From Pseudomonadota bacterium (GTDB taxonomy: Bacteria > Myxococcota_A > Polyangia > Polyangiales > JAFGIB01), in contig JADGRE010000005.1 in NCBI GenBank assembly GCA_017881185.1, positions 1 to 63,209 on the forward strand: a stretch of DNA of 63,209 nt, written 5' to 3'. Positions 25,001-34,300 of the stretch are shown here, one piece after another. The notes under the pieces are model-generated. The model had not been told where the DNA came from, made no database searches, and saw only the letters and a list, made by a program, of their open reading frames with translations. The translations under genes and the position numbers were made by a program. Numbering within the stretch: the first letter of the stretch is position 1; each line of letters starts with the position of its first letter.

Positions 25001-25859
25001 CAACGTCACGGTGGGTCGTGCCTACCTGGCGATTGCCGACGCAGCCAACGCCGACAAGCTCAAGAAGATCAAGGACACCGACAAGGACAAGTTCAAGCCT
25101 GCCTTGAGTAACACCAAGGCCGAGCCGTACTTCAAGGCGGCCGCGAAGATCTGGTCAGAGGGCGCGCCCGAAGCCATCGCGAAGAGCGAGCTGCCCGACG
25201 ACCAGAAGGCACGCTCGCTGGCCTACGCCAAGATCGCTGTTGCAGAAGCGCTCTTCAATCTCGCGAACGAGGACTTCGACAAGTTCGCGACCATCAAGTT
25301 CCCTGTCTTCAAGGCGACCGTGGGCGCCAAGGACAGCCTGGACAAGAAGAAGAAGGTCCAGGAACAGTTCCAGAAATGGATGGGCGAAGACTTCGTGAAG
25401 TGGATGGGCGAGAAGGCCAAGGCCCTCGATGCCGCCCAGAAGTCCTACGAGAAGATCTCGGAGCTCAAGGTGCCGCAGTGGGACATCGCCTCGGCGACCC
25501 GCATCGGCGACATGTACCTGTCCTTCGTCGACGACTTCCGTGACGCGCCGGTCCCGCCGACGCTGCAGGGCGACGACGAGCTGGTCGATATCTACTACCA
25601 AGGTCTCGACGAAGCGTCGAAGCCGTGGGTGGAGAAGGCCAAAGGCGCGTACGAGTTCTGCCTCATCACGGCCACCAAGGTGCGTTGGTTCAACGCGTTC
25701 ATGACGCGCTGCGAACAAGAGCTGTTCAAGCTCGATCCGCGCGCCTACCCACGTGCCGCGGAGCTACGCGGCAGCGATACCTATACCTACAGTGCAGAAG
25801 CCAAGCCCGGCATGATCGAGCTCGGCGGTACCGGCGACGAAGACCTGGAGGGCAAGTGA
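22035..25859 (+). CDS. Large exported TPR protein, GltD/AgmU (NfsD)-like
   Basis: Signal peptide (SVWAVIGLCVLGVSASASA), TPR/HAT-like repeats across ~1270 aa; ATG at 22035 preceded by GGAAGG (the 22017 GTG is less likely). Confidence 0.65.
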   Translation: MRRTPLSISLVTARVISVWAVIGLCVLGVSASASAAPKKGASKPSKAASSSSSRSSSSTAAPGEDEGDKDEGKNVNASLGAKAAGQWCVSPDAPKRVSECPKNTPKQNKGKGGAPSSKLQEAKRKVEQPKGFKAGGPSIELDVATLRNKEKTEKKAKDLLLREIQVTKRLIKNTRIQDNRRPDFLLRLAEGYFELVQVATSDVRKLDEPIHQACQVKKDRGQCTALMKKQKDSEGDLAQTREDNITTLAMLVKDHPNFKKMDEVLFSLGFSLDEMKQFDRARQVYHRLIKSYPQSDYIPNAYLSFAEYYFQQGDMKAAQQFYQKVTEIPPEKNKVYGYAIYKQAWCYYNLEDFKASLQSFIETIQFGTQNPEAPNVENLVRQSRKELVMPYAQVGSPERALEFFKRYAKDDDQAYTMFESLGELYFDTGKWPEVIAVYHGLMAARSSDDKVCYWQTRVTNAIVSSKPKAQQVTEVERMIDLYDTYQQGTHKEDAKKTCKQAAASVLIDLATAWHREAIGTDTQPGTNDRNTMEFASKLYRLLLKEFPEMESMEFPDIDKRDWPTQYKVAYFYAELLWKMENWGECGPAFDKVLEVNPAGEFTADAAYAAVLCYNKQYQSSFAQNEKSVRGKDDKGKGKGKGKKDQSKEDKSAEYKAKEFSPTEQGMLNAFQRYICFVPDSEDLPQIKYRRARIYYETNHFEEASILFKDIAFNNKDTDLGVYAANLYLDSLNVLGTYSDPARPACYDDMNESIEPLFGLYCGTPEKHETNAELCNVLEQLRCDLLRKKAEALQSNKEYKASATVYVSIFRKFRECGKLDEVLYNASINFEAARLLGRAIKVRKVLIDKYPDSEWSKRALYLIGANFHALAIYDTAADYYEQFAVKYPGEDGKACTDADKTAGTCAIAHEALQNAIFFRLGLGDEEKGVEDGKTYEKNYSHKFPRETSRVKYSLGSIYERQQDWNKVIAHYTSFINAYKKTAMPDELIQANVTVGRAYLAIADAANADKLKKIKDTDKDKFKPALSNTKAEPYFKAAAKIWSEGAPEAIAKSELPDDQKARSLAYAKIAVAEALFNLANEDFDKFATIKFPVFKATVGAKDSLDKKKKVQEQFQKWMGEDFVKWMGEKAKALDAAQKSYEKISELKVPQWDIASATRIGDMYLSFVDDFRDAPVPPTLQGDDELVDIYYQGLDEASKPWVEKAKGAYEFCLITATKVRWFNAFMTRCEQELFKLDPRAYPRAAELRGSDTYTYSAEAKPGMIELGGTGDEDLEGK

Positions 25860-27439
25860 TGTCCATGCAGCCTCAACATGCACGTGGTCATTCACGTGCT
25901 TCTTTCGTGGTCTTGGTCGCGGGCCTGCTGCTCGCTGCGTGTGGCGGTTTGCTCCTCGCCGCCTGTGGCGGCGGGGGTGGCGGCGCGAGCGGTGGTGGTT
26001 CGAGCGCTGGTACGGCGACCGTCGGCGGCAAGGTCGTAAAGACCGCCGGCGGTCAGTCCGTGACCCAGGAGGCCCACAACCGTTGGACCGAAGGTCTGAA
26101 GATCTTCAAGATGTACGAGAAGAGCGGCTGGAACAGCGCGCACTGCGGCGAGGCAGCTGACAAATTCGAAGGCGCAGCGGGGGCCCAGTCCAAGTTTGCC
26201 GAAGCGCTGTACATGGCGGGCTTGTCACACGATCGCTGCGGCGAGCGTGACAAGGCGCAGAAATTCTACGGTGACGCGATCCGTGCGAACCCCAAGTTCT
26301 GCAAGGCGCGCGTAGCCATTGCGCTCGAACATCTACGCACGGGTGGCGCCAGCCAGGCCGAGCGCGAGTTCGCGCAGTCCGTGCAGGACGACCCGCAGTG
26401 TACCGAGGGCTACGTGAACCTCGCCATCCTCCAGCGCAAGCGCGGCATCGAGGGCAATAAGGAAGCGCTCTCGAACCTGCGCCGTGCGCTCGCCATCGAC
26501 GCGCAGTACCTGCCTGCGTTCAACGAGATGGCGCTGCTCTACTTGAGCGAGGCCGCAGACAACAAGAAGAAGCTCGATCTCGCGGAGGTCGTGTGCAGCC
26601 AGGCGCAGAAGATCAACGGTAACTACGCCGCGGTCTACAACACCTGGGGTCTCATCGATCTGCAGCGCGACAAGATCATCGACGCTGCCGCCAAGTTCCA
26701 GAAAGCCATGGAGCTCGACGACAAGATGTTCGAGGCCTACATGAACTTCGCGCGCATCACGATCGGCTTCCGCGGCTATCAAGACGCGAAGACCGCGTAC
26801 GAGAAGGCGCTCGCACTGCAGCCGAAGAACTTCGAGGCGCAGATCGGCATCGGTGTGGCGCAGCGTGGCTTGGCGGACAACACCGGCGCGCAGGCGTCGT
26901 ACGAGAAGGCCATGAAGCTCGAGCCGAGCCGCGCCGAGCCGTACTACAACATGGGCTTGCTCTACCAAGACTTCATGAACGGCACTGCCGACGAGATGAA
27001 GAAGGCGCGCTCGTACTACCAGGACTTCCTGAGCAAGGCGGGCTCGGACAAGCGCTACTCGACCGCGATCGACGACGTGACCCGCAAGTGCAAGGTCGAG
27101 GGCGGAAAGAAGCGCGGCAGCGGTCGCAACAAGTGCATCTCCGGCCGCTTGCAGAACATCGATCTCTACCTCGACACCATGAAACAGATGGCCGAGATGG
27201 AGAAGCTGCAGAAGGTGCAGGAGAAGCAGGCTGCGGATCTCGAGGCCCAGGAGAAGGCCGAGAAGGCTGCAGCGGACAAGGCTGCTGCGGAGAAACCACC
27301 AGCAGCGGCACCTGCTCCTGATGCCAACAAGCCCGCGGGTGGTGCAGCCCCGGCTGCCGGCGCGGACAAGGGTGCGGACAAGGGTGCGGACAAGGGTGCC
27401 GACAAGGGCGCAGCCCCAGCCAAGGGAAAAGGTAAGTGA
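25859..27439 (+). CDS. TPR lipoprotein, GltE/AglT (NfsE)-like
   Basis: Lipobox 'LLLAACGGLLLAACGG'; TPR repeats; start ATG overlaps previous TGA (TGATG). C-terminal (GADK)4 repeat. Confidence 0.65.
   Translation: MSMQPQHARGHSRASFVVLVAGLLLAACGGLLLAACGGGGGGASGGGSSAGTATVGGKVVKTAGGQSVTQEAHNRWTEGLKIFKMYEKSGWNSAHCGEAADKFEGAAGAQSKFAEALYMAGLSHDRCGERDKAQKFYGDAIRANPKFCKARVAIALEHLRTGGASQAEREFAQSVQDDPQCTEGYVNLAILQRKRGIEGNKEALSNLRRALAIDAQYLPAFNEMALLYLSEAADNKKKLDLAEVVCSQAQKINGNYAAVYNTWGLIDLQRDKIIDAAAKFQKAMELDDKMFEAYMNFARITIGFRGYQDAKTAYEKALALQPKNFEAQIGIGVAQRGLADNTGAQASYEKAMKLEPSRAEPYYNMGLLYQDFMNGTADEMKKARSYYQDFLSKAGSDKRYSTAIDDVTRKCKVEGGKKRGSGRNKCISGRLQNIDLYLDTMKQMAEMEKLQKVQEKQAADLEAQEKAEKAAADKAAAEKPPAAAPAPDANKPAGGAAPAAGADKGADKGADKGADKGAAPAKGKGK
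27359..27406 (+). repeat. Tandem 12-bp coding repeat (GADK x4)
   Basis: GGCGCGGACAAG GGTGCGGACAAG GGTGCGGACAAG GGTGCCGACAAG. Confidence 0.95.
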
Positions 27440-27616
27440 AGGTCTCCCGACTGGGAACCTTTACGGCGCCTCGTTGTCTGACTAGGGTGTGTAGGATCCG
27501 TACATAAAAATCGGAAATTCGAGGAAAAGCTCACCTCGAGCGGTTGCGTGATGTGGGTACGCGTAGATAGGCTGCCCACGGTAGTTTCGAAGAGAATGGT
27601 TACTGGAGAAGAAGTC

Positions 27617-27904
27617 ATGACAAAGCTCACGGTGCTCACGCTGTTAGTGCTTGGAATGATTGGGGTTGCACCGGCACTGGTCGGCCCGTTGGCCAGCCAT
27701 GCGTTGGCTGAGGACGACAAGGGCGGCGCTGCGGCTGGCGGTAACGCCACGTCGTACGACTTCGAAGACGACTTGGTGCAGGGCGACCTGGTGCGGCCCG
27801 ACGGCGAGAACCTGATGGTGCGTCGGCGCGGTGCGCGCGAGTCGCTCATCAAGATCCGGGAGCACTTCGTTCCGGAGCTGCTGAAGTCAGTCGAGAATCT
27901 GTAG
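27617..27904 (+). CDS. Small exported protein (95 aa) in the Glt/Nfs-like cluster (positionally GltF-like)
   Basis: ATG at 27617 (MTKLTVLTLLVLGMIGVAPALVGPLASHALAEDD...) with GGAGAAG upstream; conserved-looking 'FEDDLVQGDLVRPDGE...RRRGARESLIKIREHFVPELLKSVENL'. Confidence 0.65.
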   Translation: MTKLTVLTLLVLGMIGVAPALVGPLASHALAEDDKGGAAAGGNATSYDFEDDLVQGDLVRPDGENLMVRRRGARESLIKIREHFVPELLKSVENL

Positions 27905-28027
27905 TCGCGCTTTTTTCTTGAACTGACACGCGTGAATCCGGGGTAGTTGTCTGCCCCGCGAGGACACTGCTCACTTCTCTGTCAGCGCATTCGCGTTGTA
28001 GGCCCGTTGCACGTTCTGGAGGCTGTG

Positions 28028-30109
28028 GTGGCGATTCCCATTACGTTTCACATCTTTGATGGCGACCAAATCGTTCAGAGCGAGACGCTCACTCAGGACG
28101 TCATCAAGATTGGCAAGCTCGACTCGAGCCACCTGAAGATCGACGACGAGGGCGTGTCGCGCATGCACTCGGTGATCGAGGTGTCTGGGCCGGGCGAGGT
28201 CTACATCATCGATCTCGGGTCGGCGACGGGCACGATCGTCAACGGCCAGCGCGTGAACAAGTCGCGCTTGGAGTCCGGCGATCAGCTGCAGTTCGGCGGC
28301 ACACGGGTCGCTATCGAGCTCGGTGAGGCCGTGCAAGACGAGGCGCCGCAGCGGCCGATGGCGGCGGCTCCGGTGTCGCGTCCGCCGGCTCAACAGGCGA
28401 TGCCCAATCCGTTCGGTGCGCTTGCACAGGCACCTGCAGGTTTCGGTGCGCCCGCGCCGTTGCCCAATCCATTCCAGACGCAGCCGGGTTACTCGGCTCC
28501 GGGCCAACCGCAGCAAGCCTACGCCCAGCCGCAACAGCAGTATGCGGAGCAAGAGTACGCGCAAGACGAGCACGGGCACTACCACGGTCACTACGACGAC
28601 GAGGGCTCGGACGACAACGTGGTCTACCAGTTGGTTCCGCAGACGCCGCCCGTGAATCCGGGCGACATCGACAGCGGCGAGTCCGCGGTCGAGGTCGTCA
28701 TCTTGTGGGGCGAGCTGAGCATCCTGCACGTCGAGCACATGGCGCCGCCGCGTTCGTTCTACGTCGGTGAGTCGACCGACGCCAAGGGCAAGCCGACGAC
28801 CGATTTCCTGATCGGCAGCGAGAGCCTCGGCACCGAGCGCATGCCCGTTGCGATCGAGTCGGGTTCGACGGTGGCCGTGGTGATCCCGCAGGGCGCAACC
28901 GGCGACATCACCGTGAACAACCAGACCATCAGCGTCGAAGAGCTCGCCGCGCAGGGTCAGCTGCAAACCTGCGGCGAGATGGCTGGTGCACGTCAGTACC
29001 CACTGCCGCCAGGCGCGACGGCGCGCATCATGTACCGTGGGTTCACCTTCGTGGTGAAGCCGCTGTCGGCGGCACGCCGCGTCGGTATCGGCGACGGTCC
29101 GAGGGTCGACTGGAAGGGCTACATCTGGACGATCGCCTCGATGGCGTTCCACGCCGGCTTGCTCTTGCTGTTCTACTTCCTGCCTCCGCGTTCTTCGTCT
29201 CTTTCGCTCGACCTGCTCAATGCGGACTCGCGCTTGGTCAAGTACTTGATCGAGCCGCCCGAGGTGGCGGAAGAGGAGACGCCCGAGTGGCTGCAGGAGA
29301 ACAAGGACGACGACGAGGGCGGCAAGGGCAAGCGTCACAAAGACGAAGAAGGCCAGATGGGCAAGAAGGACGAGAAGAAGACCAAAAATAAGTTTGGTAT
29401 CGAAGGTCCTCAGAACAACGAAGATCCCCACATGGCCCGCGACGAGGCCAAAGAGCAGGCGGCGAACGCCGGCATCATCGGCATCTTGAAGGCCAGCGTC
29501 GGTTCGTGGAACTCGCCGACCTCGCCCTACGGTCGTGACACGGCGCTCGGCGGCGACCCGATGAGCGCGCTCGGTGCCCTGATGGGTGACCAAATCGGTG
29601 GCAACTTCGGCTTCGGCGGTCTCGGCCTGCGCGGCACCGGTCGCGGCGGCGGTGGTACCGGCGAAGGCACCATCGGTCTCGGCAACATCGGCACCATCGG
29701 CCATGGCGCCGGCGGTGGCAGCGGTTCGGGCTACGGTAGCGGCGCTGGCGGCTTCCATGGTCGCGAGGCCAAGGTGCCCCGCATCCGCAGCGGTCAGGCC
29801 GACGTCCACGGCTCGCTCTCGAAAGAGGTCATTCGCCGTATCATTGGCCGCCATATCAACGAGGTGCGCTTCTGCTACGAACAAGAGCTGAACACGCGTC
29901 CTGACCTCCAGGGCCGCATCTCGATCAAGTTCATCATCTCGCCGACGGGCGCCGTGCAGACGGCCGCCGTCGACAACTCCGACATGGGCAATGCCAAGGT
30001 CGAGCAGTGCATCGCGCAGGCGGTGCGTCGTTGGACCTTCCCGGCGCCAGAGGGCGGCGGCATCGTCGTGGTCAGCTATCCGTTCGTGCTCCAGCAGACG
30101 GGTGGTTGA
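28028..30109 (+). CDS. FHA domain + TM + AgmX/PglI-type C-terminal (TonB-like) protein, GltG/PglI-like
   Basis: FHA 'IKIGKLDSSHLKIDDEGVSRMHSVIEVSGPGEVYIIDLGSATGTIVNGQRV'; TM ~'IWTIASMAFHAGLLLLFYF'; Gly-rich 'GTGEGTIGLGNIGTIG'; tail 'SKEVIRRIIGRHINEVRFCYEQELNTRPDLQGRISIKFIISPTGAV...RRWTFPAPEGGGIVVVSYPF'. GTG 28028 preceded by GGAGG. Confidence 0.82.
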   Translation: MAIPITFHIFDGDQIVQSETLTQDVIKIGKLDSSHLKIDDEGVSRMHSVIEVSGPGEVYIIDLGSATGTIVNGQRVNKSRLESGDQLQFGGTRVAIELGEAVQDEAPQRPMAAAPVSRPPAQQAMPNPFGALAQAPAGFGAPAPLPNPFQTQPGYSAPGQPQQAYAQPQQQYAEQEYAQDEHGHYHGHYDDEGSDDNVVYQLVPQTPPVNPGDIDSGESAVEVVILWGELSILHVEHMAPPRSFYVGESTDAKGKPTTDFLIGSESLGTERMPVAIESGSTVAVVIPQGATGDITVNNQTISVEELAAQGQLQTCGEMAGARQYPLPPGATARIMYRGFTFVVKPLSAARRVGIGDGPRVDWKGYIWTIASMAFHAGLLLLFYFLPPRSSSLSLDLLNADSRLVKYLIEPPEVAEEETPEWLQENKDDDEGGKGKRHKDEEGQMGKKDEKKTKNKFGIEGPQNNEDPHMARDEAKEQAANAGIIGILKASVGSWNSPTSPYGRDTALGGDPMSALGALMGDQIGGNFGFGGLGLRGTGRGGGGTGEGTIGLGNIGTIGHGAGGGSGSGYGSGAGGFHGREAKVPRIRSGQADVHGSLSKEVIRRIIGRHINEVRFCYEQELNTRPDLQGRISIKFIISPTGAVQTAAVDNSDMGNAKVEQCIAQAVRRWTFPAPEGGGIVVVSYPFVLQQTGG

Positions 30110-30154
30110 TAACCGACACGGTCGAGTCCGTAACTGGACTTGAGTTTTGAACAT

Positions 30155-30195
30155 CGGGCGGATCCTGCAGCTGGGGGGTCCGCTCGATTTGTTTT
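30155..30195 (+). terminator. Intrinsic terminator-like hairpin after the GltG-like gene
   Basis: CGGGCGGATCC (30155-30165) pairs with GGGTCCGCTCG (30176-30186): 11 bp with 2 G-U, 10-nt loop, then ATTTGTTTT. Confidence 0.65.
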
Positions 30196-30289
30196 GGCAG
30201 TCCACGATGGTTGGTCGGTATGGTCCCCGACCAGGCGTCGCACGGGGGCTCGGGCAGGAAATTCAGGCTGCAACTTCGCTAATTTGCGA

Positions 30290-30319
30290 TTGAGCTTGGC
30301 CCCCCGTTTCTCGTAACAT
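30290..30319 (+). promoter_or_regulatory. Weak candidate promoter upstream of the 30352 TPR gene
   Basis: TTGAGC (30290-30295), 18-nt spacer, TAACAT (30314-30319). Confidence 0.3.
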
Positions 30320-30351
30320 CCCAGGGCCACTGTTCCTAAGGAGCCATTCCC

Positions 30352-31245
30352 ATGAAGCGGTTCAAATTGCTGGTGTCGGGTCTGGTCACGGTCTTCGTGT
30401 GCATGGCTGGTGATTGCTCGCGCGCCCGCGTCGAGTCGGTCAACAAGATGAACGAGGGCGTGACGGCTGCAGTGCAGAAGCGCTACGTCGATGCGACCAA
30501 GCTGCTCGAGAGCGCCGCGGCCATCGACCCCGAGAACGACCAGGTGTTCTGGAACATGGCGCTGGTCCACATGGAGCTGCGCAAGTACGACCGCGCGCGC
30601 GAGGATCTGCAGAAGGCGATCGCGCTGAACGCGAAGTCGGGTGGCTATCAGGAGAAGCTCGGTACGATTCTGATCGAGCTGAAAGACTGGCCGGCGGCCA
30701 AGACGGCGTTCGAGAAGGCCATCGAGCTCGAGCCCGATCTCTTCAAGGCGCACTACAAGCTTGCGCAGGTCAACGAGCAGCTCGATGACCAGCAGAGCGC
30801 GCTCAAGAACTACACGGCGGCGATCGACAAGGGTCCGCGTTTCCTCGAAGCGTACAACGCGCTCGGCCGCCTCTACGCCGACCTCGGCTACATGGACAAT
30901 TCCGTGCAGGTGCTGCAGGAGGCGCTGAAGGTTGCGTTGCCGGGCACCGAGGAAGAGGCGCAAGCGCATCACTTGCTCGGCACTGTGTATCAGCAGCAGA
31001 AGAAGTACGCGGATGCAGTGCGCGAGTTCAAGGCCGCGCTCGATGTGGTTCCAGGCATGCGCGACGCGCTCTTTTCGCTCGGCTGGACGTACCAGCTGCA
31101 GGGCAACAAAGACGAAGCGAAGCGCTACCTGCAGAAGTTCGTGGATGTCGCAGGGGCGGAAGCGCCTGCGCATTATGTGAAGGCGGCACGCGACAAGATT
31201 GCTGAGATGGCGGAAGGCTTTGCTACTTCCGCAGCGAACGAATAG
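30352..31245 (+). CDS. TPR lipoprotein/periplasmic TPR protein
   Basis: N-terminal hydrophobic segment with Cys (VTVFVCMAGDCS), then 6-7 canonical TPRs ('DNSVQVLQEALKV', 'YADAVREFKAALDVVPGMRDALFSLGWTYQLQGNKDEAKRYL'). Confidence 0.8.
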   Translation: MKRFKLLVSGLVTVFVCMAGDCSRARVESVNKMNEGVTAAVQKRYVDATKLLESAAAIDPENDQVFWNMALVHMELRKYDRAREDLQKAIALNAKSGGYQEKLGTILIELKDWPAAKTAFEKAIELEPDLFKAHYKLAQVNEQLDDQQSALKNYTAAIDKGPRFLEAYNALGRLYADLGYMDNSVQVLQEALKVALPGTEEEAQAHHLLGTVYQQQKKYADAVREFKAALDVVPGMRDALFSLGWTYQLQGNKDEAKRYLQKFVDVAGAEAPAHYVKAARDKIAEMAEGFATSAANE

Positions 31246-31361
31246 CGCGTCGCACGAACACAGGGCACGCATCGCGTGCGCTGGTTTTTGCCGCGAGGGG
31301 TGCAGCGGGCAACTCGGCACGCACCCACAGGCTCTCATTAGGTGGATCGCAGGAGGCTTCG

Positions 31362-34300
31362 GTGTCGGATAACGACGTTTCCGTTTCCAGTCAGGCCGAG
31401 GAGGAAGTTCAAGAAGCGGGGGCCGAGCAAGCGAGCGCGAGCGGGGAGGCCAGCCCCGCGCCACGCGAGCTGACTGACGCCGATCGAGCCAAGCTCGCCG
31501 AGCTGTCGGAGGCCGTCGAGAAATTCACGGCGGCCAAGCGCTGGTCGGACGTGATCAAGGCGATCCTGCAGAAGGCCGACATCGTCGTCGACGTCGCCGA
31601 AAAGGCCGCGTTGCTCAGCGAAGCCGGGCGCATGTACATCGAGCGTTCGTCGAACCAGGCCGAAGCCATCAAGTGCTTCCAGCGCGTGCTGGACGCTGAC
31701 CGCGGCAACGTCGAAGCCATCGGGCATCTCAAGGAGATGTACGAGAAGCGCCGTGACTGGGAGCGTTTGGTCGATGTGATGCGGGCCGAATGCGAGCTCC
31801 TCGACGCAAGCGACCAGCCGATGCGCCGGCTCGAGATCGCCCAGATGGCGAACGAGAAGCTGCGCAAGCCGAACGTGTGCATCGATCTGTGGCGTGAGGT
31901 GCTCGCGGTGGACGGCGACAATGCCGAGGCGCTCACTGCGCTTTCCGGGTTGTACGAGCGTGCGCGCGAGTGGGCGCCCCTGGCCGAGGTGCTCGATCGC
32001 CAGAGTCAGCTCGCCAAAGACAACGCCGAGGTGATCGCGCTCTTGCAGAAGCTCGGCAACGTGTACGCCGAGAAGCTGCAGGACGACAACGGTGCGTTGC
32101 AGGCCTACCGGCACTTGTTGGAGCTCGACCCGAACGATCGCCGCGCTCAGGAGCAGCTGAAGAAGCGCTGGGTGGCGACCGGCGCGTGGGACGAGCTCGA
32201 AGAGTTCTATGCTTCGACCGACAAGATCGACGAGCTGATTCGTACGCTCGAGCGTGCGGCAGACGCGACCACCAGCGAGCTCGCCGAGCGCATCTCGCTC
32301 TTGTTCCGCATCGCGCGCATCTGGCAGGACAAGAAGGGCGCCGCGGATCGCGCAGCTCGCTCGTACGAGAAGGTGCTGGCGCTCGACGCGAACAACCAGG
32401 AAGCGGCCGAAGCGCTGTCGCCCATCTACGAGCAGGCGGGCGACGCGAAGAAGCTTGCCAGCGTGTACGAGGTGCGTCTCAAGCACCTGCAGGAGCCAGA
32501 ACCGCGCGTGGTGCTGCTGCGCGAGACCGGCTTGCTCTACGAAGAGAAGCTACGCAACCCGCAGCTGGCGTTCGATCGCTTCCTCGAGGCCTTCGTGCTC
32601 GACCCGAAGCAGAGCGTGCTGCGTGAGGATCTCGACCGTCTTGCCGGTAAGGTGAACGGCTGGGAGAAGATCTTCGCGGCGTATGGCACTGCCATCGAAG
32701 CGGCGACGCATCCCGACGACGCCAACGACCTGCGCCTCTTCTACGGCAACGCCCTGGCCGGTCAGGGCAAGACCAAGGAAGCGATAGCGCAGTTCCGTGC
32801 GGTCTACGAGGATCGCGGCGACGACCAGACGGCCATCGCGGCGCTCGAGAAGCTGTACCGTGAGACGAGCGACTTCCAGGCACTGCTCGGCGTGTTGTCG
32901 CGCCGCTCGGAGCTGGAGAGCGACGTCGAGGTGCGCAAGCAACTCGCGTACGCCATCGCGCAGCTCTGGCACGAGCACCTCGACAACGCTGACCAAGCTA
33001 TCGAGGCGTACAAGAACATCCCCGTCGAGTTCGGCGAGGGCGAGACCGAGGCGTATCGCGCCCTCGACGCGCTGTACGAGCAGCAAGAGCGCTGGGACGA
33101 CCTCGCGCAGACCCTCGAGCACCGCATCGACATGGGCCCGGCAGGGCACGAAGAGCTGGCTGCGCTGAAGTTCAGGCTGGCTGGCGTGCTCCACCAGCAT
33201 CTCAAGGGCAAAGCGCGCGCGGTGGAGCTGTACCGCGAAGTGCTCACCTTGATGCCGGAGCACGAGGGCGCGCTCGCGGCGCTCGAGAGCTTGCTGTCGG
33301 ACGAGGAGCTCGGTGGGCAGGCTGCTGCGATCGCGATCGAACTCTACGAGTCTCACGCCAACTTCGCCAAGCTCGTGCCTGCTCTAGAGGTGCTGCTGAA
33401 GTTCACCACGGAACAGGAACGGCGCATCGATCTCATCACCAAGATCGGCGAAGTGCGCGCTGATCAGCTGCACGACGGCGCGGGTGCGTTCGCGGCGTAC
33501 GCGATAGCGTTCGAGGAAGCGCCCGAGAACCCGGGCATCGTGGCTCGCTTGCTCGGCCTGGCGAAGGAACAAAAGCGCCTGGGCGACATGGTGCGCCTGC
33601 TGGAAGCGCGCGCGCAGAAGTTGGACGACGTGGCGCTCATGCGCCAGCTGCTCATCATGGCAGCGGAGCTGCATGACAACGAGCTGGGCGATGTGGACGC
33701 TGCCGTTGCAGCTTACATGAAGGCGCTGGAGCGCGACGAGGCCGACGAGGAAATCCTGGCGGCCCTTGAGGCGCTGTATCGGCGCACCGAGCGCTGGCGC
33801 GACCTGCTCGACGTGTTGCGTCGGCGTGTGACCATCAGCTCGGATCCGGCCGCGCAAGAGCAGTTGCTCGCGCAAATGGCGTTCATTCACGACGAGATGC
33901 TGACGGAGCCTGAGGCGGCCATCCGCATCTATGCGGAGATCCTCACGCTCGACCCAACGAGCCAGGCCGCCCTCAGTGCGCTCGACGGGCTCTACGAGCG
34001 CAAGGGTATGTGGAGCGATCTCGCCGACAATGTCGGCCGTCAGCTGTCGCTGGCCGAAGACGACCAGCAGCAGATCGCGTTGATGTTGAAGCTCGGCCTG
34101 CTGCGCGAGACGCGCATGAATGCGCCCGAGGCCGCGATCGAGATCTACCGCGAGGTGCTGGAACGCGACCCGGCGAACGCGCCGGCGATCGAAGCGCTCG
34201 AGCGCTTGCTGGCGCTGCCGGAATACCAGCTGCAGATCGCGGAGATTCTGGAGCCGCTGTACCGTGACGCCAACCAGTATCAGAAGCTCGTCGGCATCCA

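Noticed and set aside
27971-30205. 744-aa antisense ORF opposite the FHA/AgmX-tail gene
   Set aside because: The + strand encodes clear FHA and AgmX/PglI-type domains; the antisense translation is compositionally biased and matches nothing.
30076-31464. 462-aa minus-strand ORF over the 30352 TPR gene
   Set aside because: Canonical TPRs on the + strand; the antisense product is low-information.
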